This document shows, piece by piece, positions 1-7,568 of a DNA stretch of 42,280 nt. Source of the stretch: an uncultured Trueperaceae bacterium (GTDB taxonomy: Bacteria > Deinococcota > Deinococci > Deinococcales > Trueperaceae). Location of the stretch: NCBI GenBank assembly GCA_937907415.1, contig CALCHY010000335.1, positions 1 through 42,280 of the forward strand, written 5' to 3'. Under the pieces are notes generated by a model, which made no database searches, was not told the origin of the DNA, and saw only the letters and a list, made by a program, of their open reading frames with translations. The stretch's first letter is position 1. Each line of letters opens with the position of its first letter. A program made the translations under genes and the position numbers.

Positions 1-73
1 TCGCCCCACGACCAAACTGCCGCTCAATCTGCGACAAAGCCGCATCCAAGGCCTTCTTGCGCTGGTCTTCCAT
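1..73 (-). CDS. recA: RecA recombinase, N-terminal fragment
   Basis: The first 24 codons are present and the gene runs off the left edge of the window. The translation begins MEDQRKKALDAALSQIERQF, the typical RecA N-terminal helix that mediates subunit contacts. RecA is the ATP-dependent strand-exchange protein of homologous recombination and a central factor in repairing broken DNA. A GGAGG lies 11 nt before the ATG. The gene is 110 nt downstream of cinA on the same strand, matching the cinA-recA linkage known in many bacteria; Deinococcus has ligT between the two, which is missing here. The catalytic core is outside the window, so identity rests on this N-terminus and on context. Confidence 0.9.
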   Translation of the reverse strand, partial: MEDQRKKALDAALSQIERQFGRGA

Positions 74-98
74 GATTCCGCCATCCTCCATCCGAATA

Positions 99-125
99 GG
101 GGACGACCTGTGACAGGTCTACCCC
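99..125. promoter_or_regulatory. Palindrome in the recA upstream region, candidate operator
   Basis: A perfect 15-bp inverted repeat, GACCTGT-G-ACAGGTC (105-119), is flanked by GGGG (99-102) and CCCC (122-125), each separated from the core by 2 nt. It lies 32 nt upstream of the recA start codon. It could be a repressor site for recA or, as RNA, a hairpin between the cinA and recA parts of a shared transcript. It does not match the published Deinococcus radiation/desiccation motif or the Bacillus LexA box. The function is unknown. Confidence 0.45.
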
Positions 126-183
126 GGTGGTCGCCGTGCTGCGAGCGGCATGCCCGGCATCGCTGCCGCGCCGCGAGCACTGC

Positions 184-1614
184 TTAGCGCAACGCCGACC
201 GGAGGAGGTGCAGACTGGTGAACGCGGTTCTCTCGCGTTGCCACGGCCCGCCGAGTGGCGGCAGGTCGAGGGTTCTCACTGAGGTACCAGACTCACTAGC
301 TATAGCGATGAATACCTGTGTTCGCAGGCGCTCTTCCTCAACCGGTTTGGCGCCGACGGCGGTGGGCGCAGCCGAGCCGTGCCCCCCTTGGGGAGGCAGG
401 CTCACTGCAGCTCCGCCGTCTTCCTTGGCGCTTCGTTCGTCAAAATTCAAGTATTGCGAGGCGACCAACGCTGGGGTGCATGGCCCAAAGTTGGCGATGC
501 CAAGGTCCGCCTTGAAGAACGCCCGGATCGCGGCCGCCAATGCCACTACTACTTCGACTGCCCCGGAAGGCAGTTTCTGCAGAAGTCGCATGTCAACCCC
601 AAGCGCTCTCATGGTTTCCACGTCGCATGCTATCACGCTACCGCTTACCGCTCCGGACGGTCGTATTGGCGGTTTGGCGCTGCCGAGGAGCGATTTGGGT
701 CTCGCTAGTTGATCGACACCGTCGTCAGCTCCGACGAGGTAACCCGTGAGCACGCCGCCGGTGCTGCCCTCGAACACGGCGAGCCGCTTGCCGCGCGAGC
801 GCAAGCCTGCGAGCACGAGGCTGGGGAGGTCGTCGCCGTTGTTGCCCCACACGGCGTCGCCCAGGAGGGCCGCCACCTGCGCGACGGTCGGCTTGGCCAG
901 CGCCGCCGCCTGCTCGGCGTCACTGGCTTTGGCGGCGACGCGTACGTGCACGCCGTCGACCTTGGCGTAAGTCGCGACGCTCGGGTTGCCCTGGTCAGTG
1001 AGCGCCCCTAGCGTCTCAGCCACGCTTGACTCTCCAACCCCGATCGTCTTGAACGTGTGGACGAACAGCTTGCTCGTCGGTAACGGCAGGCGGGGGAGAG
1101 CCTCGTTCTGCCACATGCGATCGAGTTCCCGCGGCGGCCCAGGCAGGGTGACGATGAAGCGCTCCACGCCATCCAAACTCAGGCGCACCAGCCACCCAGG
1201 CGCCGTACCGACCGGGTTGGGCAGCACCTCGGACGACGGGATGACGTTCGCCTGGCGCAAGTTCGACTCTGGCATGGTTCGGCCATTGTTCGCGAAGCGT
1301 GTGCGGAGCCAGTCCTCGAGCTCAGGGTCGACGCGCTGCTCCTCGCCAAGGACTTCGGCAACGGCGTCGCGCGTGAGGTCGTCGTCCGTCGGGCCTAATC
1401 CGCCCGTAAGTACGATGAGGTCGCTCCGTTGCAGAGCTGCACGCAGCGCGTGCGTTATGCGCGCCTTGTTGTCGCCGACCCGTGATGACCAGTAGACGTC
1501 GACACCGACGGCGGCCAGGTCCGCTGCTATGCGGGCGCTGTTCGTGTCGACGATCTCTCCTAGGAGGAGCTCGGTGCCAACGGTGATGATCTCGGCGTTG
1601 CGGATAGCGGGCAT
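184..1614 (-). CDS. cinA: CinA family protein with modified C-terminal amidase-like domain
   Basis: CinA proteins join an N-terminal MoaB/MogA-like domain (ADP-ribose or NMN-related pyrophosphatase activity in studied members) to a C-terminal nicotinamide-nucleotide amidase (PncC) domain. The N-terminal part is clear: GTELLLGEIVDTN, then TGGLGPTDDD, then TLPGPPRE around residues 15-165. The C-terminal domain is odd. The usual ESCTGG motif reads EGSTGG near residue 287, followed by an insertion rich in K, P and S (about 300-330). A second low-complexity insertion (about 385-430) sits where the GxxGP region is expected. The protein is 476 aa, longer than the usual 400-430. Start choice: ATG at 1614 has a TAAGTT -10 box 5 nt upstream; an in-frame ATG at 1629 would add five residues. 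Amidase activity is doubtful. Confidence 0.85.
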   Translation of the reverse strand: MPAIRNAEIITVGTELLLGEIVDTNSARIAADLAAVGVDVYWSSRVGDNKARITHALRAALQRSDLIVLTGGLGPTDDDLTRDAVAEVLGEEQRVDPELEDWLRTRFANNGRTMPESNLRQANVIPSSEVLPNPVGTAPGWLVRLSLDGVERFIVTLPGPPRELDRMWQNEALPRLPLPTSKLFVHTFKTIGVGESSVAETLGALTDQGNPSVATYAKVDGVHVRVAAKASDAEQAAALAKPTVAQVAALLGDAVWGNNGDDLPSLVLAGLRSRGKRLAVFEGSTGGVLTGYLVGADDGVDQLARPKSLLGSAKPPIRPSGAVSGSVIACDVETMRALGVDMRLLQKLPSGAVEVVVALAAAIRAFFKADLGIANFGPCTPALVASQYLNFDERSAKEDGGAAVSLPPQGGHGSAAPTAVGAKPVEEERLRTQVFIAIASESGTSVRTLDLPPLGGPWQRERTAFTSLHLLRSALR

Positions 1615-1619
1615 GACGG

Positions 1620-1625
1620 AACTTA
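1620..1625 (-). promoter_or_regulatory. Candidate -10 box for leaderless cinA
   Basis: TAAGTT lies 5 nt before the ATG at 1614 and is preceded by TGG, giving an extended -10 of the form TGnTAnnnT. This would place the transcription start at or next to the start codon. No -35 box is evident. It supports choosing 1614 over 1629. Confidence 0.4.
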
Positions 1626-1650
1626 CCATCGCGCTGCGCAGGCGCCGCTT

Positions 1651-1680
1651 GGTGACAGTTACCCACGCTTGTAGTAACCT
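1651..1680 (+). promoter_or_regulatory. Sigma-70-type promoter for the small RNA candidate, with overlapping palindrome
   Basis: GTGACA (1652-1657), a 17-nt spacer and TAACCT (1675-1680) form a good housekeeping promoter on the plus strand. The predicted start, 7 nt after the -10 box, is G1687, the first base of a hairpin. A near-palindrome GGTGAC-A-GTTACC (1651-1663, one mismatched pair) covers the -35 box and could be an operator. Confidence 0.5.
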
Positions 1681-1686
1681 GAACGT

Positions 1687-1778
1687 GGTTCCTCCCCCTA
1701 GGAACCAAGGTGAGGGCTCAGGCCCTCCACCATCTCCTCTCTTTGACCCTGCGATCCCCCACGCAGGGTCAGATTTTT
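1687..1778 (+). ncRNA. Candidate small regulatory RNA of about 92 nt
   Basis: Three hairpins follow one another. The first has a 7-bp stem GGTTCCT/AGGAACC (1687-1693 and 1700-1706) with a C-rich loop. The second has 9 bp with one bulged C (1709-1717 and 1722-1731), loop TCAG. The third has a perfect 10-bp stem TGACCCTGCG/CGCAGGGTCA (1744-1753 and 1762-1771), loop ATCCCCCA, followed by GATTTTT: an intrinsic terminator and the clearest U-tract in the window. A promoter fits the 5' end exactly. Both outer loops contain C runs (TCCCCC), and an unpaired CTCCTCTCT lies between hairpins 2 and 3. C-rich loops and UCC-rich linkers pair with Shine-Dalgarno sequences in known Gram-positive small RNAs. 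No open reading frame is evident in it. It does not show the SRP RNA, 6S or tmRNA core motifs. Targets are unknown. Confidence 0.6.
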
Positions 1779-1900
1779 ATGCCGGGCGCTCTAGGCGATG
1801 CTTGCACGTGCGAACGTCTCACGTCCCATGGCCTTGGACTGGTGCCTACAGGCACTAGGCCCCACGCCAAGCCTGCAGGGAGCGGCTCATTTCTCGGTGC
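1779..1900. other. Intergenic stretch with a long hairpin before moxR
   Basis: No gene is seen here. A composite inverted repeat is present: outer arms GGCCT (1830-1834) and AGGCC (1857-1861), inner arms GTGCC (1842-1846) and GGCAC (1851-1855) with loop TACA. It ends 39 nt before the moxR -10 box. It has no following U-tract, so it is probably not a terminator; an operator role is possible but unsupported. Confidence 0.3.
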
Positions 1901-1906
1901 TAGCAT
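1901..1906 (+). promoter_or_regulatory. Extended -10 box of the moxR-like operon
   Basis: TAGCAT preceded by TGC lies 5 nt before the ATG at 1912. There is no Shine-Dalgarno sequence, so a leaderless transcript is likely. Confidence 0.5.
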
Positions 1907-1911
1907 GCAGC

Positions 1912-3432
1912 ATGTCAACGCCCAGAACCACCGCAACATCGTCCAGGACGGTAAACGACCGTCTTTCAGAAGAACTGCCCATTACCTTGGCTGGTCTGCG
2001 CGGCACGCGTTGGGAGCGCCTGGCGGGCCGCAGCGTGCGAGACGAACTACGCGCCAACCTCGTCACCGCGCTGCAGCGCCATGACCCCCTCTTCGAGGGC
2101 GTCCTCGGCTACCGAGACACCGTCGTGCCGGCAGTCGTCAACGCGTTACTCAGCCGCCACAACTTCATCCTGCTCGGCCTCCGTGGCCAGGCGAAAACGC
2201 GCATCTTGCGCCAACTGGTAACGCTGCTGGACCCCGCCGTGCCGTACATCGCAGGCACGGAACTGCGTGACGACCCGTTCGCCCCACTCTCGTTAGAGGG
2301 CAAGGAGCTCCTAGCCCAGCATGGAGACGACACGCCCATCGCGTGGCTCAGCCGTGATCACCGTTACGTCGAGAAGCTGGCAACGCCAGACACCACCGTG
2401 GCCGATATCGTGGGTGACATCGACCCGATCAAGGCAGCTAGGCTAGGCACGCGGCTGGGTGACGAGCGTGCCGTCCACTTCGGGCTGCTCCCGCGCGCCA
2501 ACCGCGGCGTCTTCGCTATCAACGAACTCCCTGACCTCGCAGGCAAGGTGCAAGTCGCGCTCTTCAACGTCATGCAAGAAGGTGACGTGCAGATCAAGGG
2601 CTACCCAATGCGCCTCCCGCTCGACGTGCTCCTCGTGTTCAGCGCCAACCCGGAGGACTACACGGCGCGCGGCAAGATCATCACGCCACTCAAGGACCGC
2701 ATCGGCAGTGAAGTACGCACCCACTACCCCGCAACGGTCGAGGACGGCATGGCCATCACCAGTCAAGAAGCGTGGACTGATCGCGAGGAAGGCGTGGTCG
2801 TGCCGAGCTTCGTCGCGGAGGCCGTCGAGGAAGTGGCGTTCCAGGCTCGCATAGACCCGCGCGTGGACAAGCACTCTGGGGTGTCGCAACGCCTGCCGAT
2901 CAGCCTCCTCGAGAACGTCGTCAGCTCAGCTGAGCAACGCTCCCTGACAGTCGGGGGGCCAGGCATGGCGCGCATCTCCGACCTCTACGGCGCGCTGCCC
3001 GCCGTCACGGGGAAGATCGAACTCGAGTACGAAGGCGAACTGAAGGGCTCGGAGGCCGTCGCGCGCGAGATCGTTAGGCGCGCCATCGGGCAGGTGTACG
3101 CCCGGCGCTCAGGCGGCCTCGACCCAGCCACCGTGGTCGAACACTTCGAGGAAGGCAACAACCTGCGCCTGCCAGGGCACCTCGCAAGCGGCGCTTGGCA
3201 ACCACAGCTAGCTTCCGTTCCCGGCCTGCTCGAGCTAGCACGCGAGGTGACCGCAGGCGAGCCGCAGGCAGCGGGCGCCGGTGCGGACGACGCGAGCCGG
3301 GAACTCGAGCTTGTCGCCGCTGAGTTCGTGCTCGAGGGCCTCCACGCCCGCAAGCTCATAGGGCGCAGCGAGGAACTCGGGTACTCCGCCTCAGAAGGCG
3401 GAGAGTCCAACCACAGGGTCAAGTGGAACTGA
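1912..3432 (+). CDS. MoxR/magnesium-chelatase-like AAA+ ATPase
   Basis: This 506-aa cytoplasmic AAA+ ATPase resembles the ChlI/BchI-like subfamily found beside VWA proteins (for example the Mycobacterium Rv0958/Rv0959 pair). Walker A is GLRGQAKT (89-96), with alanine where most AAA+ proteins have glycine before the lysine. Walker B reads FAINELPDL (201-209), with sensor 1 around LVFSANPED (241-249) and an arginine-containing DRIGSEVRT segment (262-270). MoxR proteins usually remodel or insert metal into partner proteins together with a VWA co-factor; the next gene encodes such a protein. ATG at 1912 is chosen because the reading frame upstream of it contains promoter sequence and lacks a ribosome-binding site. 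The target is unknown. It is not a dedicated chlorophyll or cobalt chelatase by context. Confidence 0.85.
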   Translation: MSTPRTTATSSRTVNDRLSEELPITLAGLRGTRWERLAGRSVRDELRANLVTALQRHDPLFEGVLGYRDTVVPAVVNALLSRHNFILLGLRGQAKTRILRQLVTLLDPAVPYIAGTELRDDPFAPLSLEGKELLAQHGDDTPIAWLSRDHRYVEKLATPDTTVADIVGDIDPIKAARLGTRLGDERAVHFGLLPRANRGVFAINELPDLAGKVQVALFNVMQEGDVQIKGYPMRLPLDVLLVFSANPEDYTARGKIITPLKDRIGSEVRTHYPATVEDGMAITSQEAWTDREEGVVVPSFVAEAVEEVAFQARIDPRVDKHSGVSQRLPISLLENVVSSAEQRSLTVGGPGMARISDLYGALPAVTGKIELEYEGELKGSEAVAREIVRRAIGQVYARRSGGLDPATVVEHFEEGNNLRLPGHLASGAWQPQLASVPGLLELAREVTAGEPQAAGAGADDASRELELVAAEFVLEGLHARKLIGRSEELGYSASEGGESNHRVKWN

Positions 3433-3523
3433 CGCGCAACGCGCGGCGCCCGGCGCCCGGCAGGCGTATGGCCGAAGCAAGAGCCGCTGCGCCAACGCGC
3501 CGCATGTACGGCAGGGGTGAACT

Positions 3524-4777
3524 ATGGCAGTGATCCGTTACTCCAAGTACGAAGGCGGCCTAGACGACCTAGACATGGCTGATCTCATGCGCATGTTGCA
3601 AGACAGCCTCCTGCAATCGGGGTTCGAACGCAACCCGTACGACCCTGACCCTGACCACCAACAGAGCCTGCAGGACCTTTACGACGCCATCGCGCAAGCG
3701 CTGATAGACAACGACCTAGTTAGCGAGGAAGTCATCAAGGCGGCGTTAGAGGCTGGCGATTGGATGAAGAGCGAACTCGGCGAGGCAGCCAAGGAGCTAG
3801 CGCGCCGCCTCGAACGAGAAGGCTACCTGCGCGCAACGCAACCGGGCGACCAAGAGCAAGAGTTCGGCGACGGCCACGGCGGCGGCGCAGCGCCCGACAG
3901 CGACCCGGGTCGCGCGACCTTCGAGTTGACTGACAAGGCCATCGACTTCCTCGGCTACCGCACCCTTAGGGACGTGCTTGGCGGCGCGGGCAGGTCAAGC
4001 GTTGGCGCCCACGACACGCGCTTCTCGACGACGGGCATCGAGACGGTAGGTGCAAGCAAGGAGTACGAGTTCGGCGACACCCTCACGCTCGACGTCCCTG
4101 CCACCCTCACGCATGCCGCGGCCCGCGCCCAAGTGAGCGGCCACCTCGACCTGCGCGAGGGCGACCTCATGGTTCAGGAGTCCGAGTACCACTCATCCGC
4201 CGCCACCGTCGTCATGCTCGACTGCAGTCACTCCATGATCCTGTACGGCGAGGACCGCTTCACGCCAGCCAAGCAGGTGGCGCTGGCGCTCGCTCACCTC
4301 ATCCGCACGCAGTACAAGGGAGACACCGTCAAGTTCGTCCTCTTCCATAACGGCGCCGAAGAGATCCCGCTCGAACGGCTAGCTCGGGCACAAGTCGGTC
4401 CGTACCACACGAACACGGCGCAGGGCCTGCGTCTAGCGCAACGGCTACTGATGCAGCAGAACAAGGAGATGAAGCAGATCGTGATGATCACGGACGGTAA
4501 GCCGTCTGCCATCACGCTGCCGGACGGCCGCCTGTACCGCAACGCCTACGGCCTCGACCCGCTGGTGCTTGGCGCCACGCTGCGCGAGGTCAACGCCTGC
4601 AGGCGCCACGGGATTCAAGTGAACACCTTCATGCTTGCCCGCGATCCGGAACTCGTGGCCTTCGTGCAACGCGTAAGCGCGATGACGCAAGGGAAGGCGT
4701 ACTTCACGACCCCGCACACCATAGGGCGGTACGTGCTCCTCGACTACCAATCGAAGCGCACCAAGCTCGTCAACTGA
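3524..4777 (+). CDS. VWA-domain protein, partner of the MoxR-like ATPase
   Basis: A 417-aa soluble protein with a charged N-terminal half, a glycine-rich linker (about 115-130) and a C-terminal von Willebrand A domain. The metal-ion adhesion site is intact: D-C-S-H-S (233-237), a threonine in HTNTAQG (about 295-300) and D324 in MITDGKP. Such domains bind protein partners through Mg2+ and act with MoxR ATPases as adaptors. A GGGG-containing ribosome-binding site precedes the ATG. It follows the ATPase by 91 nt on the same strand, so the two are probably cotranscribed. No membrane segment is visible, in contrast to Bat-type VWA proteins. Confidence 0.85.
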   Translation: MAVIRYSKYEGGLDDLDMADLMRMLQDSLLQSGFERNPYDPDPDHQQSLQDLYDAIAQALIDNDLVSEEVIKAALEAGDWMKSELGEAAKELARRLEREGYLRATQPGDQEQEFGDGHGGGAAPDSDPGRATFELTDKAIDFLGYRTLRDVLGGAGRSSVGAHDTRFSTTGIETVGASKEYEFGDTLTLDVPATLTHAAARAQVSGHLDLREGDLMVQESEYHSSAATVVMLDCSHSMILYGEDRFTPAKQVALALAHLIRTQYKGDTVKFVLFHNGAEEIPLERLARAQVGPYHTNTAQGLRLAQRLLMQQNKEMKQIVMITDGKPSAITLPDGRLYRNAYGLDPLVLGATLREVNACRRHGIQVNTFMLARDPELVAFVQRVSAMTQGKAYFTTPHTIGRYVLLDYQSKRTKLVN

Positions 4778-4897
4778 CCTGCCCGCGCGATTAACCAGTC
4801 ATGAAGCGCGCCAAACGCAACTCAGGCGCGTGCGTGGCCTACTGGAACTAGTCCGCCATGAGCGGCGGTCAACCACTGACCATCAGGGAGGCTAAAC

Positions 4898-5662
4898 ATG
4901 CAGCGCACAACGAGCAGCGAGCGGAACACCTGGCGGGCCGCAACAGGCGGCCTGCGTTCACTACTAGTAGTCGTCGGAGTCGCAGCAGCCATGACGATCG
5001 GAAGCGCGGTGGCCCAAAACGCAGGCGATGTCGCCGCGGGCGGCATAACAGTGAGCGGAACGGGCGTGGCGTACGGCGAGCCAGACCAGGCCGTACTCAA
5101 CGTGGGGGTGTCCGTACCGAACGAGGCTGTCAGAACCGCACTAGAAGACGCAGACGCACGCATGAGCGCGGTGCGTGCGGCACTTGTGGCAGGCGGCGTT
5201 GCCGAGCTCGATATCCGCACGGCCAGCTTCAACGTGTGGCGCCAGGACATCTATGACGACAAGGGCAACCCACAAGGCGAGCGCTACCACGTAGAACACC
5301 AGTTCGAGGTCGTGGTGCGCGACGTGGCGAGCGTAGGCGAACTCCTGGCGGCCTCCGTCGAAGCAGGGGCGAACAGCGTTGGCGGCATAACCTACACCAT
5401 CGCCAACCCAGACGAGCTGATGGCGACCGCGCGCGCAGCGGCGATGCACGACGCCATGGCGCGTGCGGAACAACTCGCCGGCTTAGCCGGCGTGAAGCTC
5501 ACGGCGCCAACTTCGATCGTGGAAGCGAGCAGTGGTGGGCAAGCTCCGCAGTACGACGTGCGTTTCAGCATGGCCGCAGACAACTCGAGCCCGGTGTCTG
5601 GTGGTCAGTTGGCGGTGCAGGTAAGCGTGTCGGTCACGTACGCGATAGCCGCGGAGGAGTAG
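4898..5662 (+). CDS. Secreted SIMPL-domain (DUF541) protein
   Basis: The 254-aa product starts with a signal peptide (hydrophobic 20-38, likely cleavage after AVA at residue 39). The mature part matches the SIMPL/DUF541 family, with ITVSGTGVAYGEPDQAVLNVGV near the start of the domain as its typical opening strand. Family members form secreted or periplasmic oligomers; some (BP26 of Brucella) assemble into channels or rings, but the function is generally unknown. A GGGAGG lies shortly before ATG 4898. The gene is 120 nt downstream of the VWA gene on the same strand. I see no clear promoter or terminator in that gap, so readthrough is possible. Confidence 0.8.
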   Translation: MQRTTSSERNTWRAATGGLRSLLVVVGVAAAMTIGSAVAQNAGDVAAGGITVSGTGVAYGEPDQAVLNVGVSVPNEAVRTALEDADARMSAVRAALVAGGVAELDIRTASFNVWRQDIYDDKGNPQGERYHVEHQFEVVVRDVASVGELLAASVEAGANSVGGITYTIANPDELMATARAAAMHDAMARAEQLAGLAGVKLTAPTSIVEASSGGQAPQYDVRFSMAADNSSPVSGGQLAVQVSVSVTYAIAAEE

Positions 5663-5689
5663 GCGAGGAAGCGCGAACAGCGCGAACCG

Positions 5690-6550
5690 CTATTCGAACG
5701 ACCGCGACAACCTATCGAGAGCCTGAATGGCCGGCCCGTAGTTCGGGTCGGCCGTGCGGGCAGCGCGGTAGTTGACTTCGGCGCGATCAACTTCCCCCAA
5801 CTGCTCGTAAGCCTCACCTAACCGGTAGTACGCCTCGACGTACGCAGGACTCCCTGGCCGTGCCTCGCCAGGGTCCGTCGCCTCGAACACGTCGATGGCG
5901 GCGTTGAACGCGGCGATCGCCTCCGGCAACTTGCCGGTGAACACCAGTAGGCGTCCCTTGTCGACGAAGGGCCACAACTCTTTGCGACCGCGTTCCGTGG
6001 TGGCCGCCGCCTCGAAGGCACTGATGGCCTCAGGGTAACGGCCAGCCTGCCACGCGACGCGGCCCCAATCCATGGCGAACTCGTAGTCGCGGCCGCGCAA
6101 GAAGGCATTCTGTAGGGCCCTGAGCGCCCCGACGGGGTCGCCGTTGGCGGCCCGCAACAGGCCCTGCAGGTTCACGACGCCCGGATCGGAATCGCCGTCG
6201 ATGGCGATGACCTTGTCGAGCTCGGAAGCTGCGCCAGCCAGGTCGCCCGTCAGGTAGAGGGCGCGGGCATACAGGAAATGTGCCCTGCCGCTCTCCGGGT
6301 AACGCGCCACCAGGTCGGGCCCGTTGAGGCGCGCGGCGGAGTTGTAGTAACCCTGATCGAGGAGGGCCTGCATCTGCGCGAACTCGGTCGCCTGCGCAGC
6401 CGCCAGCGGCACGCCAAGGAGCAGTCCGGCAAGCGCGGCGCGAGCAAGCGCACGCCTCAACCGGCTCCCGCGCGGCGAGCGGCGGGGTGCGATCACTTTG
6501 TCCGTCTGGCGCACGGCGTAAGGGTAACTCATGCCTTGGTGAGAACTCAT
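5690..6550 (-). CDS. Exported TPR-repeat protein
   Basis: A 286-aa protein with a basic N-terminus, a hydrophobic segment (about 34-52) ending in AAAQA, typical of a signal peptide, and then tandem helical repeats of TPR type (for example AHFLYARALYLTGDLAGAASEL and AYYRLGEAYEQLGEVDRAEV). TPRs mediate protein contacts; no enzyme motif is present. Its start overlaps the csaB stop by 4 nt, so it is the last gene of the pyrG operon. An in-frame ATG six codons later is an alternative start. By context it may help assemble or locate envelope polymers (inference). It converges on the SIMPL gene with only 27 nt between stops. Confidence 0.75.
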   Translation of the reverse strand: MSSHQGMSYPYAVRQTDKVIAPRRSPRGSRLRRALARAALAGLLLGVPLAAAQATEFAQMQALLDQGYYNSAARLNGPDLVARYPESGRAHFLYARALYLTGDLAGAASELDKVIAIDGDSDPGVVNLQGLLRAANGDPVGALRALQNAFLRGRDYEFAMDWGRVAWQAGRYPEAISAFEAAATTERGRKELWPFVDKGRLLVFTGKLPEAIAAFNAAIDVFEATDPGEARPGSPAYVEAYYRLGEAYEQLGEVDRAEVNYRAARTADPNYGPAIQALDRLSRSFE

Positions 6551-7566
6551 CCGCGCCGCGGACGCCGCGGCCGAGCTTCACGAAGGTTGCCTGCTAGCCA
6601 ATCGATGCCCTCATCCGCCAAACGGGCGAGGTGCGCGACAGCGTGCCCGGCGACCGGTGGGGCGGCGCGCACGAGGTTCAGCAGGGCGCGCTCGTCAACC
6701 GGACGCTGGAACGATGGCGCTGCCGCCTGGGCAAGGAAGCCGCGCACTTTCGGGTCGTAAGACAGGCCTGCGAAGCCGATCTCGAGGCGCGCCGCCAAGA
6801 TGCAGCCGTGCAGCCGCACGGAGACGACGTACCGGGCCCCAGCGAGCGCGCGCAGGGCGGCGACTGGGGTGCTGGCGTCGCGGACCTCGAGGCCGGGCGC
6901 GAGGCGGGCGAGGCGCTCGACGGCGCCCGCGTCCTGCACGGGGTGAAACGCTGCCGCCGCCAACGGCACGTCCTCCTCTGCCAAACGCACGGCCAAGGCC
7001 TCGAGGGCGGAGTTGAGAACGTCCTGGTCGCCGCGCGGCACCAGTACGACGGGACCAGCTGGGTTGGCGGGTGCGAGGTCGGTTGGCGTGGGGAGTAGCA
7101 GGGCCGGGTCTGCGACCATCACGCAACTCAGTCCGAGCTCGTTGGCGATGGTTACCGACTCGGCGTCGCGCACGGCCAGAGGCACGTCTTTCAATGTCCG
7201 CGCCACGCGCTCCTTGCCTGCGCTGCTCAGTGGGCCGAGCGACTGGCCGTAAACGACCACCCGCTTACCCATGCGCAAAGCCAGTTGCATGGTCGAAAGG
7301 TAGTAGGCGAGGCTCCTCGCGCTCGTCACGTCCTGTAACAGCCCACCGCCGCCGGAGATCAACGCCCGCGTGCTCAGCAGTGCCGGGATGAGTCCCGTGA
7401 CGCGGTCGAACGCCGTCACGTCGTGTAGCGCACGCGTGGCGGGCGGGTCGGCGGACAGTACCACTGGGGTGAAGCCGCGCGTTCGCAGTCCAGTTATCAA
7501 GCCGGACAGGAGGGCCTCGTCACCGACGTTGCCTGCCCCGTAATAGCCGCTGATGAGCACCTTCAT
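6547..7566 (-). CDS. csaB: Polysaccharide pyruvyl transferase CsaB
   Basis: CsaB adds ketal-linked pyruvate from phosphoenolpyruvate to secondary cell-wall polysaccharide, making the ligand for SLH domains of S-layer and envelope proteins. The 339-aa sequence starts MKVLISGYYGAGNVGDEALL, the family's N-terminal nucleotide-sugar-like fold, has the glycine-rich ISGGGGLLQDVTS (about 70-82) and the conserved SVRLHGCILA segment (about 249-258) typical of pyruvyl transferases. It sits directly after the DUF5693 gene (2 nt gap), an association known in Firmicutes and Deinococcota. The overlap with the next gene indicates cotranscription. Confidence 0.9.
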   Translation of the reverse strand: MKVLISGYYGAGNVGDEALLSGLITGLRTRGFTPVVLSADPPATRALHDVTAFDRVTGLIPALLSTRALISGGGGLLQDVTSARSLAYYLSTMQLALRMGKRVVVYGQSLGPLSSAGKERVARTLKDVPLAVRDAESVTIANELGLSCVMVADPALLLPTPTDLAPANPAGPVVLVPRGDQDVLNSALEALAVRLAEEDVPLAAAAFHPVQDAGAVERLARLAPGLEVRDASTPVAALRALAGARYVVSVRLHGCILAARLEIGFAGLSYDPKVRGFLAQAAAPSFQRPVDERALLNLVRAAPPVAGHAVAHLARLADEGIDWLAGNLREARPRRPRRG

Positions 7567-7568
7567 GG

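Noticed and set aside
218..712. Plus-strand open frame opposite cinA
   Set aside because: Overlaps the C-terminal half of cinA completely and has no ribosome-binding site or family motif.
1687..1778. Reading the small RNA as SRP RNA, 6S RNA or a moxR riboswitch
   Set aside because: The SRP and 6S conserved cores are absent, and the moxR promoter with its leaderless start lies 120 nt past the terminator.
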